NCBI GenBank assembly: GCA_022113835.1
Contig: JAILWY010000012.1
Coordinates: forward strand, 10,540,001-10,604,000
DNA length: 64,000 bases
Source of the DNA: Atopsyche davidsoni
Taxonomy: Eukaryota > Arthropoda > Insecta > Trichoptera > Hydrobiosidae
Reading direction: 5' to 3'
The notes beneath the pieces were generated by a model. The model was not told the origin of the DNA, ran no database searches, and was given only the letters and a program-made list of their open reading frames with translations. This document shows, piece after piece, positions 1 to 12,440 of the stretch (position 1 is the stretch's first letter; each line of letters opens with the position of its first letter). Made by a program: the position numbers and the translations under genes.

Positions 1-517
1 TTTTGATCACGGCTTTTGATATTTACAATAATGCATTACTTATCTGCCTTTTATTAGTCAAATAGAAAACAAAGAATTAGCAAATAAAAAATGCGATACG
101 TATTTACAATTGCAAAGAAAAAAATTAATTTATTTGAAATCCATACTATCCATTACAATTCAAGAATTGTTGTAAGACTGTTTAAATTATTTAAATCTAA
201 ATGGTAATCTTAAGTTCCATAGTTGCCATGGAAATAACCTCATTTACAACCTTCGCTATTTCAATCAGCGTTAATAGTTCAAGGATTCCGGCCCTGTCCT
301 TATTCCGCAGACCTTGGATATACGGAGGATTCAATAACATTAAACATTGGCCCGTTGACTATTCGAGCTGACAGCCGCTATTAAAAACCAATATTGATAT
401 TTACAGCGAATTGAACTGCCCCATAATTAACATAACCGGCGACAGGGACAGCTCTGGCAATATTGTCATACCTAATATAATCCTAATCCAATATTCACTC
501 TAAAATAATTTAAATAC
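1..517. other. AT-rich non-coding sequence
   Basis: Stops are frequent in all frames. I see no RNA gene, recognised repeat or convincing splice-site pair here. Confidence 0.6.
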
Positions 518-725
518 GAGGGAGGGGCGGTCACGTAGACGGCCCACCTGGCGTGTCGCAGCTGGCGGAGAAGGGCGGGATTGTTTTCCTACCTGCCGTC
601 TTGGAAATGTCTCCCTTCCCGCCTACCCGCCCGGTCACCATTTATTCCCTATCCCCACGGTCGTCTTTGTCGCGGTTTACAATCGAGAAGTTATTCTCGT
701 GCCGGATGGCGAGATACTCACTAAC
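518..725. promoter_or_regulatory. GC-rich islet, candidate regulatory element
   Basis: A block of about 200 bp with many G and C runs and CpGs stands out sharply from its AT-rich flanks. No open frame of useful length crosses it. Islets like this recur through the window. A regulatory role is inferred only from the composition contrast, and a GC-biased repeat remnant is an alternative. Confidence 0.3.
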
Positions 726-3559
726 CTGTTAAGATAGAAAGGCCTTATTAAGCATCAAATTTATTAGGGTAATTACTTTATTCGTAATATAATTCATAAA
801 CGAAGTCCCGAGGAAGTCCCAACTTGCCAAAAACATTTATTAATTAAGCGATCGCTTTGTAGGCTTTGTAGGCGGGTGCGGTCATTTCAAATGCAGACTA
901 ACTCCTGCTCTTCGTTTATCTTAAAAATGTGAACAATTTCCAACATTATTCTGTAGCATTTCACGAAAACCATCACAAGAAAATTGTGCAAAAAGCGTAA
1001 AAAATTTTAAATTATTATTAAATTAAGACACGATTTCACGAGGAGATATAAACTCGTTTTTTTGTTGAGAACTAAACAAGACTTGAATAACTTATGATAA
1101 CTGGGAGATTGTTATATTTTTTCCATAAAATCATAATATTAAAAAAAAAAAAAAAAAAAACCTCCATACCATTTCACATGCCAAAATTCATAAGTTTGCA
1201 TATCATATCTTGAATTAATATCATTCCGTGTATGTAAGTAAGCTCTGAGGTCCGCAACCAATAATGCAAATGAATTTGAGTCCTTTTGGACCCACTTATC
1301 CTGCATACAAATTTCCTGTTACCCTAAGACTAATGACTACCGCTTTAGGTTTATTTTGGATTGCACGCAAAGTAACACAAATTGTCTTTTAGTCCTAAGC
1401 CTCGCATATTAGCCTAGATATATACACCCTAGGGTCCACACTCTACATACGTAATATCTCTGCCATACGAAAATTACCAGTGCCTACGCCGCGCGCAAAA
1501 TATTTCAGAACTGATGAGTATCTATTCGCCGATTCTCAACTCCACATCTCGAGAACTTGACGACAGTAATTTATTCTCCCAACTGTATTTTATAATATTT
1601 ACTTACATTAAGCCTTCAATGTAAATTTTAATGAAAGCTGATTTTCAATTTCTCCGAAATACTACATCAAAATAAATAAGCTCAAATTTATTCATTAACT
1701 TTGACTACGGAAACAAAAGCGCAGACTTAATCGATATTAAGTAAATTATTGTAGATGAGAGGTGATTCTAATTAAGAAATTCAATCAATATTTACCACAG
1801 ATTTTGTTTGAATACTACTAATTACAATATAAAATGTTTATTCGAGAGATGTTGCGTTTTAAAAAATTCTACCATAATCTAAATTGACTCACAGCTCATT
1901 TTCTTATGGGTAGGAACACCATAATGATTTTTTTTTTCATACATAACGCACTCACATGCGTTATCTAAATACTAGCGAATCCAGTAAATACATCATTCAT
2001 GTTATATATTAATAAAATATTTCAAAAAATTCTTTGTTTTTATTACGCAAAACATTGTTGATGTTTTTTTTTTTTTCAAAAATATATTGATTATTTACTC
2101 TGATGAATTTCAAATATTCCACTGCGTTGATTAGGATCTTCTTTTAAAACTAATATATTTTCATACTTCAACCAAATTGCTCAAATTTTTCGTTTCTTAT
2201 CGTAATAACAGACAACAGTTCGTTTTTTTATGAAGGATATGAATCATCTTTTTTCCAGTTTCTCGGAAGTTCTTGGGAGTTGTAATCTAGACGATAATAT
2301 TCCCTTCTTTTTGCTCTTCTAAGATATTATTACTAGTCGTTTTTTTCTATATTTGTTTTCTTTATTTTTCGTGTAACTTTATTTTTGTCCTTTTATTTAA
2401 TTTAATCAAATTCCATACACCACAGAATTTCCTCGAGGAATGCTTTAACTAAGTTTCAGGGGTGTATTTTTCTCCTTTATTGTAGCTCTGTTTAGTTTTA
2501 ATCCAGAGATTCTCTAAGCAAAATATTTCCATTCTCTAACTAAAAAAAAACTTTTTGAACTCAATATTGCTCTTGTTATTGCTAATTATCGTAAGTCATA
2601 ATAGAATTAATTTCAAAACTGTAATTTACCAAAATGTCGTAATTCTGAAGTGCGTATTTTGGCTAAAATCCATACTTCTAACCTATCACATATTATTGGG
2701 ATGGTTCCAAACGCCATAAACTTCTGCGGAGAAAAGAAATAAACTGCTTCGTGTCATCGAACATAGAATAGTATATTGATTTTTCTTGCCAAAATATACT
2801 AATCGGGAGAGAATTGTTAATTATTATATATAAAAAAAAATCTTAACTGCTAATTTACTTGTATTTTTTTTAAATTTAAATACAATAAGCAAGGTATAGT
2901 CTTAATATCATTATGTCTAGATCATTGTAGTTTTTGACATAAATTGGGTATGTCAAAAAGAGTGCGGCTCTCCGGTAGATACGGCAGGGGACATTTACTT
3001 TTATAAAATCACTCAAGATTGTCCTAGAAGGTGCCTTCGGTTGTGAGGGTTCAGTTACATCAGGGATTTTCAAACTTAGCTTGTCACTCTGTTTATTTTC
3101 TTTTTACTGGGAAAATATGATTTAAGCTCGTAAGTCACGATAAGGTCTTTATCAGAGAGACTTTTCAGGGCCCGATCTGACGCTCACTACATTAACTACA
3201 TCGTATATATGTTCTGAGAAAGAAGACACGAAAGTTTCAAATAAATAAAAACTTTATTTTTAAATAATGTTTGAAAATCTTTTGAATTACGTACGATCCA
3301 AGAAAAAAATTTGTTTCTTAAAATATCAAATAAAAAATGTCATCTGCGGGAAAATAGTTTATACTGAAACTTATAAGAATGTTTAAAGATAAATTTGAGA
3401 TAAGTTAGAGTTAATTTTCGATTGATGAATTTGAAAGTATCTAACAGTAAAAAAACTTTTATAAAGTTTGAAGACGTTCAATTTTACCTTCAAAACTATT
3501 TGCATGTTAAAAACAATTGAATAGCACTATAAAATTATTTTTTAAGTAACACTATTTTA
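726..3559. other. AT-rich non-coding sequence with homopolymers
   Basis: The stretch holds a 20-base A run (1141-1160), a 13-base T run (2064-2076) and a small inverted repeat (1943-1950 with 1957-1964). An octamer ATGCAAAT, the POU-type site, occurs near 1264. There is no supportable gene: the reverse-strand open frame near 2876-3073 is 65 codons with no recognisable sequence. Confidence 0.6.
1141..1160. repeat. Poly-A run (20 bp)
   Basis: Twenty consecutive A residues. It could be a retroposon tail, but I see no target duplication or recognisable body next to it. Confidence 0.9.
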
Positions 3560-3980
3560 ATAAATTTACTCTCCATTGGTAATGCGACAAATTGTCGTAA
3601 AAAAATCTCATCCTGGAAAGTGTCAAGGCTATTTTAGAAGTCCTGGTCCCGGTTCTGAGTTTCGGTAAGCCCGGCCATCCCCGGGACAGAAGGGTTGGAG
3701 CACGTCCCGCATGAAAAAATGTGAAACGTCCGACTGTAAAAAGTGACCTTGGACGACCCAGCCTTCCCGGCCTCGCGATGTTTGTAAACTTATATTTTAT
3801 GGAAATAGTTCCCAAAGAACTTGCGTGAAATTCAGTCAAGCGAATTTTATTTATTCTCCGCGAATCTGTGGAAAATATGCTTTTTGTGTACATAAAGGTA
3901 CATTCACCAGAAAGCGCTAACAATGACGAATGCGCGTAGTGTTGGGAAATAACCGCGTCGGTATTAAAGGGAGTAGACAT
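3560..3980. promoter_or_regulatory. GC islet with a chance reverse-strand open frame
   Basis: Positions 3630-3780 are rich in CCGG/CCCGG and CpG. A 142-codon reverse-strand frame spans the block. Its translation shows no domain, signal peptide or repeat I recognise, and it is biased only by the GC-rich stretch, so I treat it as chance. The islet itself may be regulatory. Confidence 0.25.
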
Positions 3981-4560
3981 GCGTTGCGAAGCTTATTGAT
4001 GATTTTATTCAAAAAGTTATTTATTTGGGTATCCACGACGGACTGGTTTGCTTCGTCCTTATATTTAAACAAATAAATATCAAGAGCCACCTTCGCCTTT
4101 CGAGGGCATCGTCTAACTAATCCTCAAAAGCAAAAGCGCTCACCAATAAAATTATCGTAGTTTTTTTGCCACTCGACTGTTTATAATTTTTTATTTGAGT
4201 ATGTTCATATTTACAATACAGCCATCATATTTATTTCCTACGTTGGGATTTTTAAGTATTTACTGTTTTTCATTTAGCTAATTTAAAATAAAACGTTTAT
4301 TTCTAGATTGAAAATAAATCTCATTTATTTCGAACGATAAATGATTTGTGGAATATTGAAACATGGCTTGTGCATATTCAATATAAAAATTAATGCAGTG
4401 CTTTGAGCAATACTCATTTTGCATGGCGTGCCTTTTTGTTTTATTAAAATGTACGGACTTTATTATTTATATGGATGAAAAGTTACAGCTTTGTATTTAA
4501 AGTTAAATAATTGTCAATAAATTAAATAGTAAATGGCAGCCGGAAAAAACTAATATCATA
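3981..4560. other. AT-rich non-coding sequence
   Basis: Nothing recognisable is visible: no repeat family member, RNA gene or open frame. Confidence 0.6.
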
Positions 4561-5500
4561 ACACGAAACGTGCAAGCTAGATCACAAATCACCGGAGGCC
4601 ATTCGGAATGCACGGGAGCTTTATCAACGAGTTACAAAAATGTGAAATACTGCCGCGTGTGGGGCTCCGATAAATGGGATATCTCTGGTGCTGTAGCCCG
4701 GCCCGGGGTGGGCGGATCTGAACTGCGCCGTTTTATCCGATTTATCAAAATGTCAATAGTCACACCGCCTCCACCGCTGCGGGGGTTCTCCAACAATTTG
4801 CTTGCAATTTGTAAGAACAACTGCGGGAGCGCGGAGTCTGGTCCGCTGTTGTGTTGCTATCGGCGGGACTCCCCGCTTGTTTCGCAGTGGCGAGCTCGCA
4901 AGCACTGTAATGTATTTAAGTGAATGTTAACAAAACATCTGCTCGCTCCTCGTTCCGATACCGAAGAGATTCTAGAAGTTATTCCGCTCTAGAGACGATT
5001 CTCTGCAGCGGAGAAGTTCAACGTTCGAGCGGTCAGTATTTAACTTTTCAGTCTCGGTGACGTCACGTAAAAAGTTAAATAAAACCGCATTCTTTGAAAC
5101 GGTTATTTTAATGAAGCGGCGTATAAAAATAAACTATTCACTCCACGGAAAATATTCGGCGAATAATCAATCTCTCTCGCCGCATTTCAAAAGAAGATGT
5201 AAAAAACATAACCGAGAAGCTCGAGTTCCCACGTTTCACTTTACGCAACCAAATACGCTAAGTGCTTTTCATAGAATTCTGGAACCTTTTCGGTGCGCCC
5301 CGGGCGGCCGCGCCTCCCGCCCCGCACGCGCCGCGGCCTCCTGGTCAAGCCCTTAGAAACATCGGTCGACAGATTGTTTACATGTGTACACAAGCAAATT
5401 TATGCAAGCGGGTTCGCATGGAGCGGAATTCTCTCCGCGTGCGGTGGAGTTTTTTGTTTGAACCGAAACATAAATCTGCGGGCTTATAAATGAACGGCCC
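4561..5500. promoter_or_regulatory. GC-elevated segment with CRE, candidate promoter or enhancer
   Basis: GC content rises over about 900 bp. A very GC-rich core with several CCCGG, GCCGCG and CGCGCC words lies at 5285-5345. A TCAGT initiator-like word sits at about 5034, just upstream of a perfect CRE palindrome (5058-5065). The short open frames here run in several overlapping frames and resemble no protein I know. This is one of the better candidates for a transcribed or regulatory segment. Confidence 0.35.
5058..5065. promoter_or_regulatory. Perfect CRE palindrome TGACGTCA
   Basis: The octamer matches the full CREB/ATF consensus exactly. A perfect match in a 64-kb window could be chance (about one expected at equal base use, fewer in AT-rich DNA), but its place in a GC-elevated block is suggestive. 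Confidence 0.45.
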
Positions 5501-5520
5501 GGGAAGGAGAAGACGAGAAC

Positions 5521-5562
5521 TGTTTATTTTTTGTTTATTCAACCCTTTGTTTATTTGTTTGC
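5521..5562 (+). promoter_or_regulatory. Cluster of four forkhead-type sites
   Basis: TGTTTAT occurs at 5521, 5532 and 5549, followed by TTGTTTG at 5555. All are in the same orientation within about 40 bp, immediately 3' of the CRE-bearing GC segment. TGTTTAY/TGTTTGC is the core bound by forkhead proteins. T-rich DNA makes such words common, so the evidence is the spacing and repetition only. Confidence 0.3.
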
Positions 5563-6574
5563 CTTTGTCTTTAGTAATGTAATCGTGAACGGAAAACCGA
5601 ATTGTTTTCTTTAATTTAGGACTGATCTTCTTCAGTATCGGTTTAATCCTTAACTCTCAGAAGAGAATCGCTTGACCTTCAAGAACCTTGACCTTTATTA
5701 AAATCTTTACTTTGATTTTATTATTTTTTAAAATAAAATTATAAACGTTTAAATCTACTGAGATTATTTATTTTAAAAAAGACTACTTGAAAATAAATTA
5801 CAGATCAAAATTTTGTTATAATTTTAAACAAAAATGTTTTTCTGTTGAAAATATGCGACGAGGTAGATTATTCCTGAATGTTTATAGTTTGGGATGAATT
5901 AAAAGCTTTAGAGTTTTGTACCTTTCCTTCTCTACCCCCGCCCGTCCCATATAAATCTCTCTATTCCTTGGGACTTCTCCCCCAGGGCTGGTTCGGTCCT
6001 TACTGATGAAATAAATTTCCGCTGGCGATTGTCTGGCTGCCTCGGCTGCTAACCTAATCTGCTCCCATTCACTCCGGATGAAGGAGATTTCACGGCAGTC
6101 GTTTCTTTTCTTGCACCACAAACTCTCTTGAAATATAAGCCAATCTAGACAACTCAGTATCTGATCTCTTCTACTGCTAAAACCACTTGATCACTGGTAC
6201 GTTCAAACTTCAAACATTTTAAAAAGATTAATTTGCTTGTTAAAGAAAAATGCAGACAGGTACATTTACTATTTAAACTTTTACGTAAATTCATTAAAAA
6301 TATTAATAAGAAATAAATAATCTTTATTTATTAATGAAATTATTTTTTGAAAATGTAAAAAGGTAAATATACGCTTTTTAAGCTCCAGTGCAACGTTTGT
6401 TTATGTTGTCTTCTAAATAAACCATAGGCCAATTCTGAAAAAACAAGACACGTACTTTTTAAAAACCATTTCTCATGCAGGAATTCAATCTAATATTTAA
6501 AATGCTCAATCAAATTCAAGTGTTTTTTTTTCAAATCAAATATGCAAAAACAACTTAATTTTTTTACAAAGTTG

Positions 6575-6660
6575 ATATCCCACCGTTACAGGACTCGAAC
6601 CCAAAATTTCGTTATGTAAGCGTCCACAAAGATCCGACTTTGTATAAAACGTATTCAATA
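6575..6660 (-). repeat. tRNA box B-like fragment, possible decayed SINE
   Basis: On the reverse strand, 6591-6601 reads GGTTCGAGTCC, an exact match to the Pol III box B consensus GGTTCRANNCC. The surrounding T-stem pairs only partly. I cannot find a convincing box A or an acceptor stem, so this is at most a degraded tRNA-derived fragment. It is not a copy of the 31-kb family. Confidence 0.3.
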
Positions 6661-7860
6661 AAATAGTTCGATAAAATCAGCATAAAATACATAAGATATT
6701 TTGAGCAAAAGGACAATAAACATTAATGGCAACCCATGTTTACAGTGTATTCAAGGGTTGGATTAATTTCGCGTCCTTAAAGAATTTACTTACACGGACC
6801 ATAACATTGGAACATCACTCTTACACAAGTGTTCCATTTTACTTATTCATAGGCAAATCACGGGCCCGGGCCGCCACATCGAGCCAATGAATGAACCAGA
6901 GGCCACGCCACGCTCTTTGGGTTTATTCCACATAAATTCTGTATAAGTCGTAAACCTTGCAGCTTGTTTATTTGTTACCAGTTTTGCGCCAGTCCGAGAC
7001 CGTTTTACAAGAACACTCCACGCTTGCCGTCGCATCTGCACATTGCATTCCTCGTGATATCTCGGAATAAAACTGCTTATTTCTGTCGTTGTTGAAATGC
7101 AGAATAAGCAATAAATTTTATTGTCGTTTCAATGTAAATTTTATCTTTGACAGGAATGAAAATTCGTAAGGAGCCGCTTGAAAATTAAATAATATTTTTA
7201 AAAAATTATGTGTCGTGCATACATTATAAATTAATATTTATGTGGTATGTATTTTTTTTTTTTAATGGAGAGTATGTTTAATAAAATTAGGAAAGTGTGA
7301 TTAATCACTTTTCACAGAATAGCATTAAATATAAATTTGTAAAATAAGCCTGTGTGTGATGGTGGTGTAAAAAAATTCACATCAGATTAAAAAGATTAAG
7401 AATAGCAGCTGTAATATATTTGACAAATTGTTCTAATAACTTTAAACATACATATTCGCTAATTTTTTGTAATTCTTCTCATTTTTTTATATTAATGAAT
7501 AAAGATAGTTTTGTGACTATTCTAAACTATAATTTATTAACACTTATATACTTTCAACCTAATGAGAATATATGTGAAAAAATATTATATCCGAAAATAA
7601 AAATACCTTTTAAGTAGGTACCGGCATCTTTATTACAGTAATAAAAACCATCTTTCATAATAACAAAAAGACTTTTCTATTTAATACTAAACACACAAGT
7701 TATTACTAACAAAAACATAAAATGTTTTTTATATATAAATAGTTGGATGTAAAAACAAACTTTTTTCTAATCCTGCTTCTTAGCAAAACCATAATTTGTT
7801 ATGTAGCTATTCTGGTGGGTTTTCACGACCATTCGGGTTTCATGGTTTTGGGATATTTTG

Positions 7861-7935
7861 TTGTGTTGTGTTTTTCCTCTCGCTTTTTCTTCCAGTGGTA
7901 CTATTGCAAGACCCCAGGGACGACGCGCCTAAAAG
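7861..7935 (+). other. Splice acceptor-like tract with possible micro-exon
   Basis: A long pyrimidine tract ends in TTCCAG at 7895, a strong-looking 3' splice site. A GT followed by AAAA lies at 7934, which would define a 38-base exon of higher GC content than its surroundings. The inferred peptide (WYYCKTPGTTRLK) is not recognised. There is no partner exon, so this could equally be chance. Confidence 0.15.
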
Positions 7936-10009
7936 TAAAAACCCAGCACTGAAAATCCGGGAACCACGTTGTTAGTTTTAGAATAAAGTATAGGATTTCG
8001 CGTACTGTACATTTTTAAATGTCCTTACAAAAATTTGTACAGAAAAAGACAGCTCAATATCTGGATATATTTAAAGACATTGTTCGTGTTTTTTTTCTAA
8101 TTACCAACTGAAATAAATATTACTTATAATTGATACATCCAATTGTTAAGATCAAAGAGTATTCAAGGTAATAAATATATGAAGCTAACTACTTAATATC
8201 AAATTATTAACAATCATTAACCACTCCGACTAACGTAATTTACTTACAAAGAAGTTGACAATACAAAGGTAAATTTTATATTTAGCATTTCTTATATTTC
8301 GTGGACAAGTCTTATATTAAAGTATGCTTTGGTTTAATTCTTACATATAAAATTATAAAATATATTGACTATGGTATACCTACTTCAAGATGAAAAATAG
8401 GTCCTCATCAATCAAATGTGTCATCAAAGTTTCCTACAGCCATCAACGAATTTTCTCTTTTCTCATAAATTAAAACTTGTGGCATACAAGGGCAAACAAA
8501 ATTCGGACAAGGGTTGATTCAAAAACTGCAAATTATTATTTAATGTTTTCTTTAAGTACCTCTCAAAATACTTCAAAAGATTATGAACATCAAATTACAT
8601 CGTTTTCAACAACAATCCTAGTGTCCGTATTTTTCATATAAATGACACTTTTTTTTATTGATTTTGTTAATAACTAATGTGTAATGTCTCAAAAAATGTG
8701 TACTTGTAAAAAATAATTATGCTCTAATTTGTTTAATCCTATAGCACTACCATACGTCTTTTTACTATATTTTTTATCCTATTTGGGAATAATCCTTTAT
8801 ATTAGAGATTAAAAAACTATATAACAGTGATTTATTCCACTTACTTTATTATATACGTTTATTTTATATAATTTTATATTAACTATATAATCATATAAAT
8901 AAATAATGAATTAACAAAGGCTGAACTGATAATAGTATTAAATATTGTAAACTTCACATGTTTAGTCTCGATCATTTGAATTAAATGAATACTGTTTTTT
9001 TTTTATAAAATTAGTATAATTTTTCCAGCAAGGATATTTTATAAATATACAATGAAATATTTTCAGCCGCGCGAAAATCTACTAAAATATATTAGTTTTT
9101 TTTTAATTGTACCGTGTGTGTAACATATTATTATAAACATATTTATAATATTGCTAAGATTACTGTGATTATTTTTAATGTTTCTACCAAGAGTAAACAA
9201 CATATTTCATTTTTACTCAAAGAATCTTTAACACTTTGACACTGCCGGAATCCACAAATGCGACCCATTCAAAGCCGCTGACCAGTAAAAGTAAAGTTAT
9301 TGAAATAAATATCAAAAAAGATCCGCACAGCGCGAGGGAAGAATTTTAAAGGAAACTGAACCACTGAGACTGCTCGGTACAGTTTATATAAAGTCATACG
9401 AATGGTTTGATTCCAAACGTTCCTGCCTGGAGCTCCGGTAAAAACCAATATTGGCGATATGTTTACAAATCTCATATATTTTATCAGGTGTAATCTCTAT
9501 TGGGTGTATTTGGCTGGATACTGAATGAAATTCGGGTAGAGTTATTGCAATCGTTCGTAAGTACACCGTTTAATATATTTTGATAGAGAATTTAATTATG
9601 TAGAAATATTTATATCATGACAGCTTTATTTAATTTTACTTTAATCCTATCAAGAAAAATCCTTTATTTGTAATTTAGTTTTGGTATTTTAAAAACGTGA
9701 TTAGTGAAACTGATTTTGTTGTATTATTAAACAGTCAGTCACTCAGTGAACTCATTTTATTTGGAGTATTACAAATTAAACCAGTTTTTCGTGGACAAAA
9801 CCTAAAGTATTTACCAGTTTTTGAGCTCTCCTCAGATTGTAAGATAAATTACTTTTATTTTGAAAACTTGAATTGTTATTACACTTCCTCTACTATGTAC
9901 TAATTTTTATCTTCATTTTCAAGTCAAAACCATCTATTAGAGGTTGTTTCAATAAGATAGTAAATATAAAGCGATATGGCCAAGCTGATGGCTTTCATCC
10001 GCATTGTAT

Positions 10010-10280
10010 ATCATCGAGACGGCCAGGAAACCTAACTTATTGCGTTCCTCAGATAAGGGCTGCGAGAGGGAGTCCTTTACATTTTGCGCTTAACCACTGC
10101 GGTACGAAACAAAACAATATGGCGCGCAGCAGTACCGCCATTGTCTGAAGACATCCGGCCGTAATGGCGCCGCTTCCCGCGGCCCTGTGCAGGCCGGCCA
10201 TCTTCCCGAACGCCACTTCCTGTTTGCCTACGTCCTCGCATAAACTACTCACTTGCGGGTTCTCCCCGAGAGGCCCCGCG
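10010..10280. promoter_or_regulatory. GC islet with GCCAT cluster, Polycomb-response-like candidate
   Basis: Four GCCAT/ATGGC cores lie at 10119-10123, 10137-10141, 10164-10168 and 10197-10201. The last lies within AAGATGGC on the reverse strand, the YY1/Pho-type extended site. GAGAG words at 10064 and 10268 flank the group. Pho plus GAGA-factor sites is the known composition of insect Polycomb response elements, but it also occurs in housekeeping promoters. The call is inference from motif content. Confidence 0.3.
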
Positions 10281-12339
10281 ATCGTATTTCATTCGATTAC
10301 CAACTCAGAAATCACAAGTGAAATCTATTTTTATAAAAATAATGACACGAAAGCGTAACAAACGTCTCTTAATAATCTTAAAATTTTCATACGTTTAATG
10401 TTACTATCATATCTTTTAAGAAAATACTAACATAACAAGTAGCATTATTATTTATTATTTGTCAGTAAAAAATACATTTTTTAGCTGCTTGACTAATGTT
10501 TTCGGTAAATAATCTTCACCATTCAAATGCCTTGTCCCTCAACAACATTAATAATCAAAACATAATAACCAAACGTGTAGCTTAATTTTAAAATATTATT
10601 TTCTTAATCTCAACAAATTCATGTTTATTAATAAAGGCGGTAAGCTTTGGTCGGTTCTCGTTTAATATTTCCATATCGGAGAATGACTCGCTCGGAGGTC
10701 TGGAAAGAACTTGAATTCGTCTCGCGCGGCCGTAACTGTCCCAACTTTACATCGTTAAATATGAATCACAACTTATTGCAGCTCGGAGCAAAAAACCGCT
10801 CGTAAATATCATACGCTCTGCCTTTAGCGTCTGGCTTCGAGATATCTTTGAAAGATTGAGCTTTTCTTATGAAAATTAATGGTGCATCGAAAAGCTTCTT
10901 TCAGCAATTTTTACTGAAAATCCATTGTGTGGCCTCCTCAAGTCACATTTTTGATATTGCGGAGAATCAATTATTTGGAAATTTTGGCAGCCAGTAAAAG
11001 ATTTATGTTCGATTTAAATATTCCGTGTTTTTATTTGGATCCTAAATTATTGTTTTTGTGTTGTGAACATGGATCGATCAGTCTGTAGCATTATTAACAC
11101 TTGGCAATCAATAATTCAGATCTAACGATAAAACCGGAGCTAAGATGCTCCAAACTTAAAGCCCAAAATACTCTCTAACGAAAAAATACTTGATATATAA
11201 CAAAATATTTAACGGGCTTACCATACAAAATAATTGTTAAAAAATAATTGCGTTATAAGTATTTATAATCAAAAAGTAATTGTTTCATAAGCGAGCTAGT
11301 GACATTGCACATCACAAAATTTAAAAAATCTATTAAATTAATGTATTATAGTTATATACCAATAATAAAACCAAAGCTTCATGACTCACTCCCATGGAAT
11401 TTTTTTGTGAATGCGCAAATTACTATTATCCAATGAGCTACCTACGAAGTCTTAAGTCGGTAGAACTGAATGCAACGGTTGATTGCTCGGAGAACACAAG
11501 AATAGGCAAAGTCAGAACACAGGCCGAGTCGAGCTTCCTGTGCTCTGCCGATGTTGCATTTGGCCCTAATGACAGCCATCAGGCTTATTAACCACACAGT
11601 CAATGCGTCCTGAGTCCCGACTGAGCACTCCTCCCAGTCCCACTTGACTCCAAATCCACAGGCGCGCAATAAAACAGGTACTTGGAACTCGTGCGATAAT
11701 AAATAAATAAAATACGATTGTTTTTTTCAAGGTGATATTTTTTTACCCGCGTAACGTTACAGCATTATGTTAAATTAGACTATGTTGATAATAAATATAT
11801 ACAAAACATAAACTTGATTGGCAGCATTAATAATGAACTACATGAGCCATAACATGCCATGGTGATTCCATTCCAAATTTCATTGAGTGAAAAAAAAAAA
11901 ATTAAATAGTCGACGATTTTTCAAAAAGACTTTTTGTTGAGAAAAGCTATATTTTGTCATCCATAAAAGGTAGTAGAGTTTGAAAACATATTACCTCAAA
12001 CATGAACGAGAGTGAAATTTTTAATCTGAATAATTGTGGAAACATTTTAACAGCTCGTCTTCGGTCGTTCTCCAAAAAAGTAAACATTCTCCCGGGAGTT
12101 TCGTGCTTTTTGTCGACGCGAAATCGCGCACAGTGAATGAAAATGAATAGTCGCAATGCTCTCGCTCGACAATGCCGCTCTGGTTTGAACGGGTGAAAGA
12201 ATTCAGCTGCCGCAGCGCGAATGAGGAAACCGCGCTGCATGCCTTCACGTCGGCATGAGAAACTTCACACGAAATAGACAAAATTGATTTTATGAACAAA
12301 AGTTTTAACACAGTCATGATTACTCATGACTACATGACG
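10281..12339. other. AT-rich non-coding sequence with minor GC patches
   Basis: Moderately GC-richer patches near 10680-10850 and 11450-11660 carry overlapping short frames on both strands with no recognised product. Positions 12050-12260 also have elevated CpG. No RNA gene is seen. Confidence 0.5.
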
Positions 12340-12440
12340 CAGTTTGATAATGCCAACGTGAAAAATTGGCGAAACCGGTCACCAATAAAAATTAACATGT
12401 GGAAAAATCACTCAAGTATTTTATTTAAAATATTAAAATT
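12340..12440 (+). repeat. Short dispersed repeat, copy 1 (right end only)
   Basis: This segment aligns almost throughout with 35934-36038: the hammerhead-like core, an AT-rich spacer and the right terminal repeat CACTCAAGTATTTTAT. The left terminal inverted repeat seen in the other copy is absent here. This copy is therefore 5'-truncated, or its left side has diverged beyond recognition. Confidence 0.7.
12344..12382 (+). ncRNA. Hammerhead ribozyme-like motif, copy 1
   Basis: In order: TTGATAA in place of CUGAUGA, one extra T, a stem II of GCCAA/TTGGC closing an A-rich loop, the invariant GAAAC, then CGGTC with the GUC-type cleavage triplet. Stem III would be ACC/GGU with no loop, so cleavage could only occur as a dimer. 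C3 and G8, which pair in the known fold, are both changed, to U and A, keeping a possible pair. The extra base after A9 is a deviation. This copy has a C-A mismatch at the loop end of stem II. Confidence 0.4.

Larger units (their letters stand above)
5563..10009. other. AT-rich non-coding sequence
   Basis: Apart from the box B-like fragment at 6575-6660 and the splice-like motif near 7895, I see no gene. Short frames (up to 91 codons) have no recognisable products. The part from 8000 to 9200 is very AT-rich. Confidence 0.55.

Noticed and set aside
3552..3980. 142-codon reverse-strand frame
   Set aside because: No recognisable domain. It crosses a GC islet that removes stops, and there is no splice or promoter context.
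9700..9730. Partial resemblance to the miR-7 mature sequence
   Set aside because: Several mismatches and no stem partner; chance in T-rich sequence.
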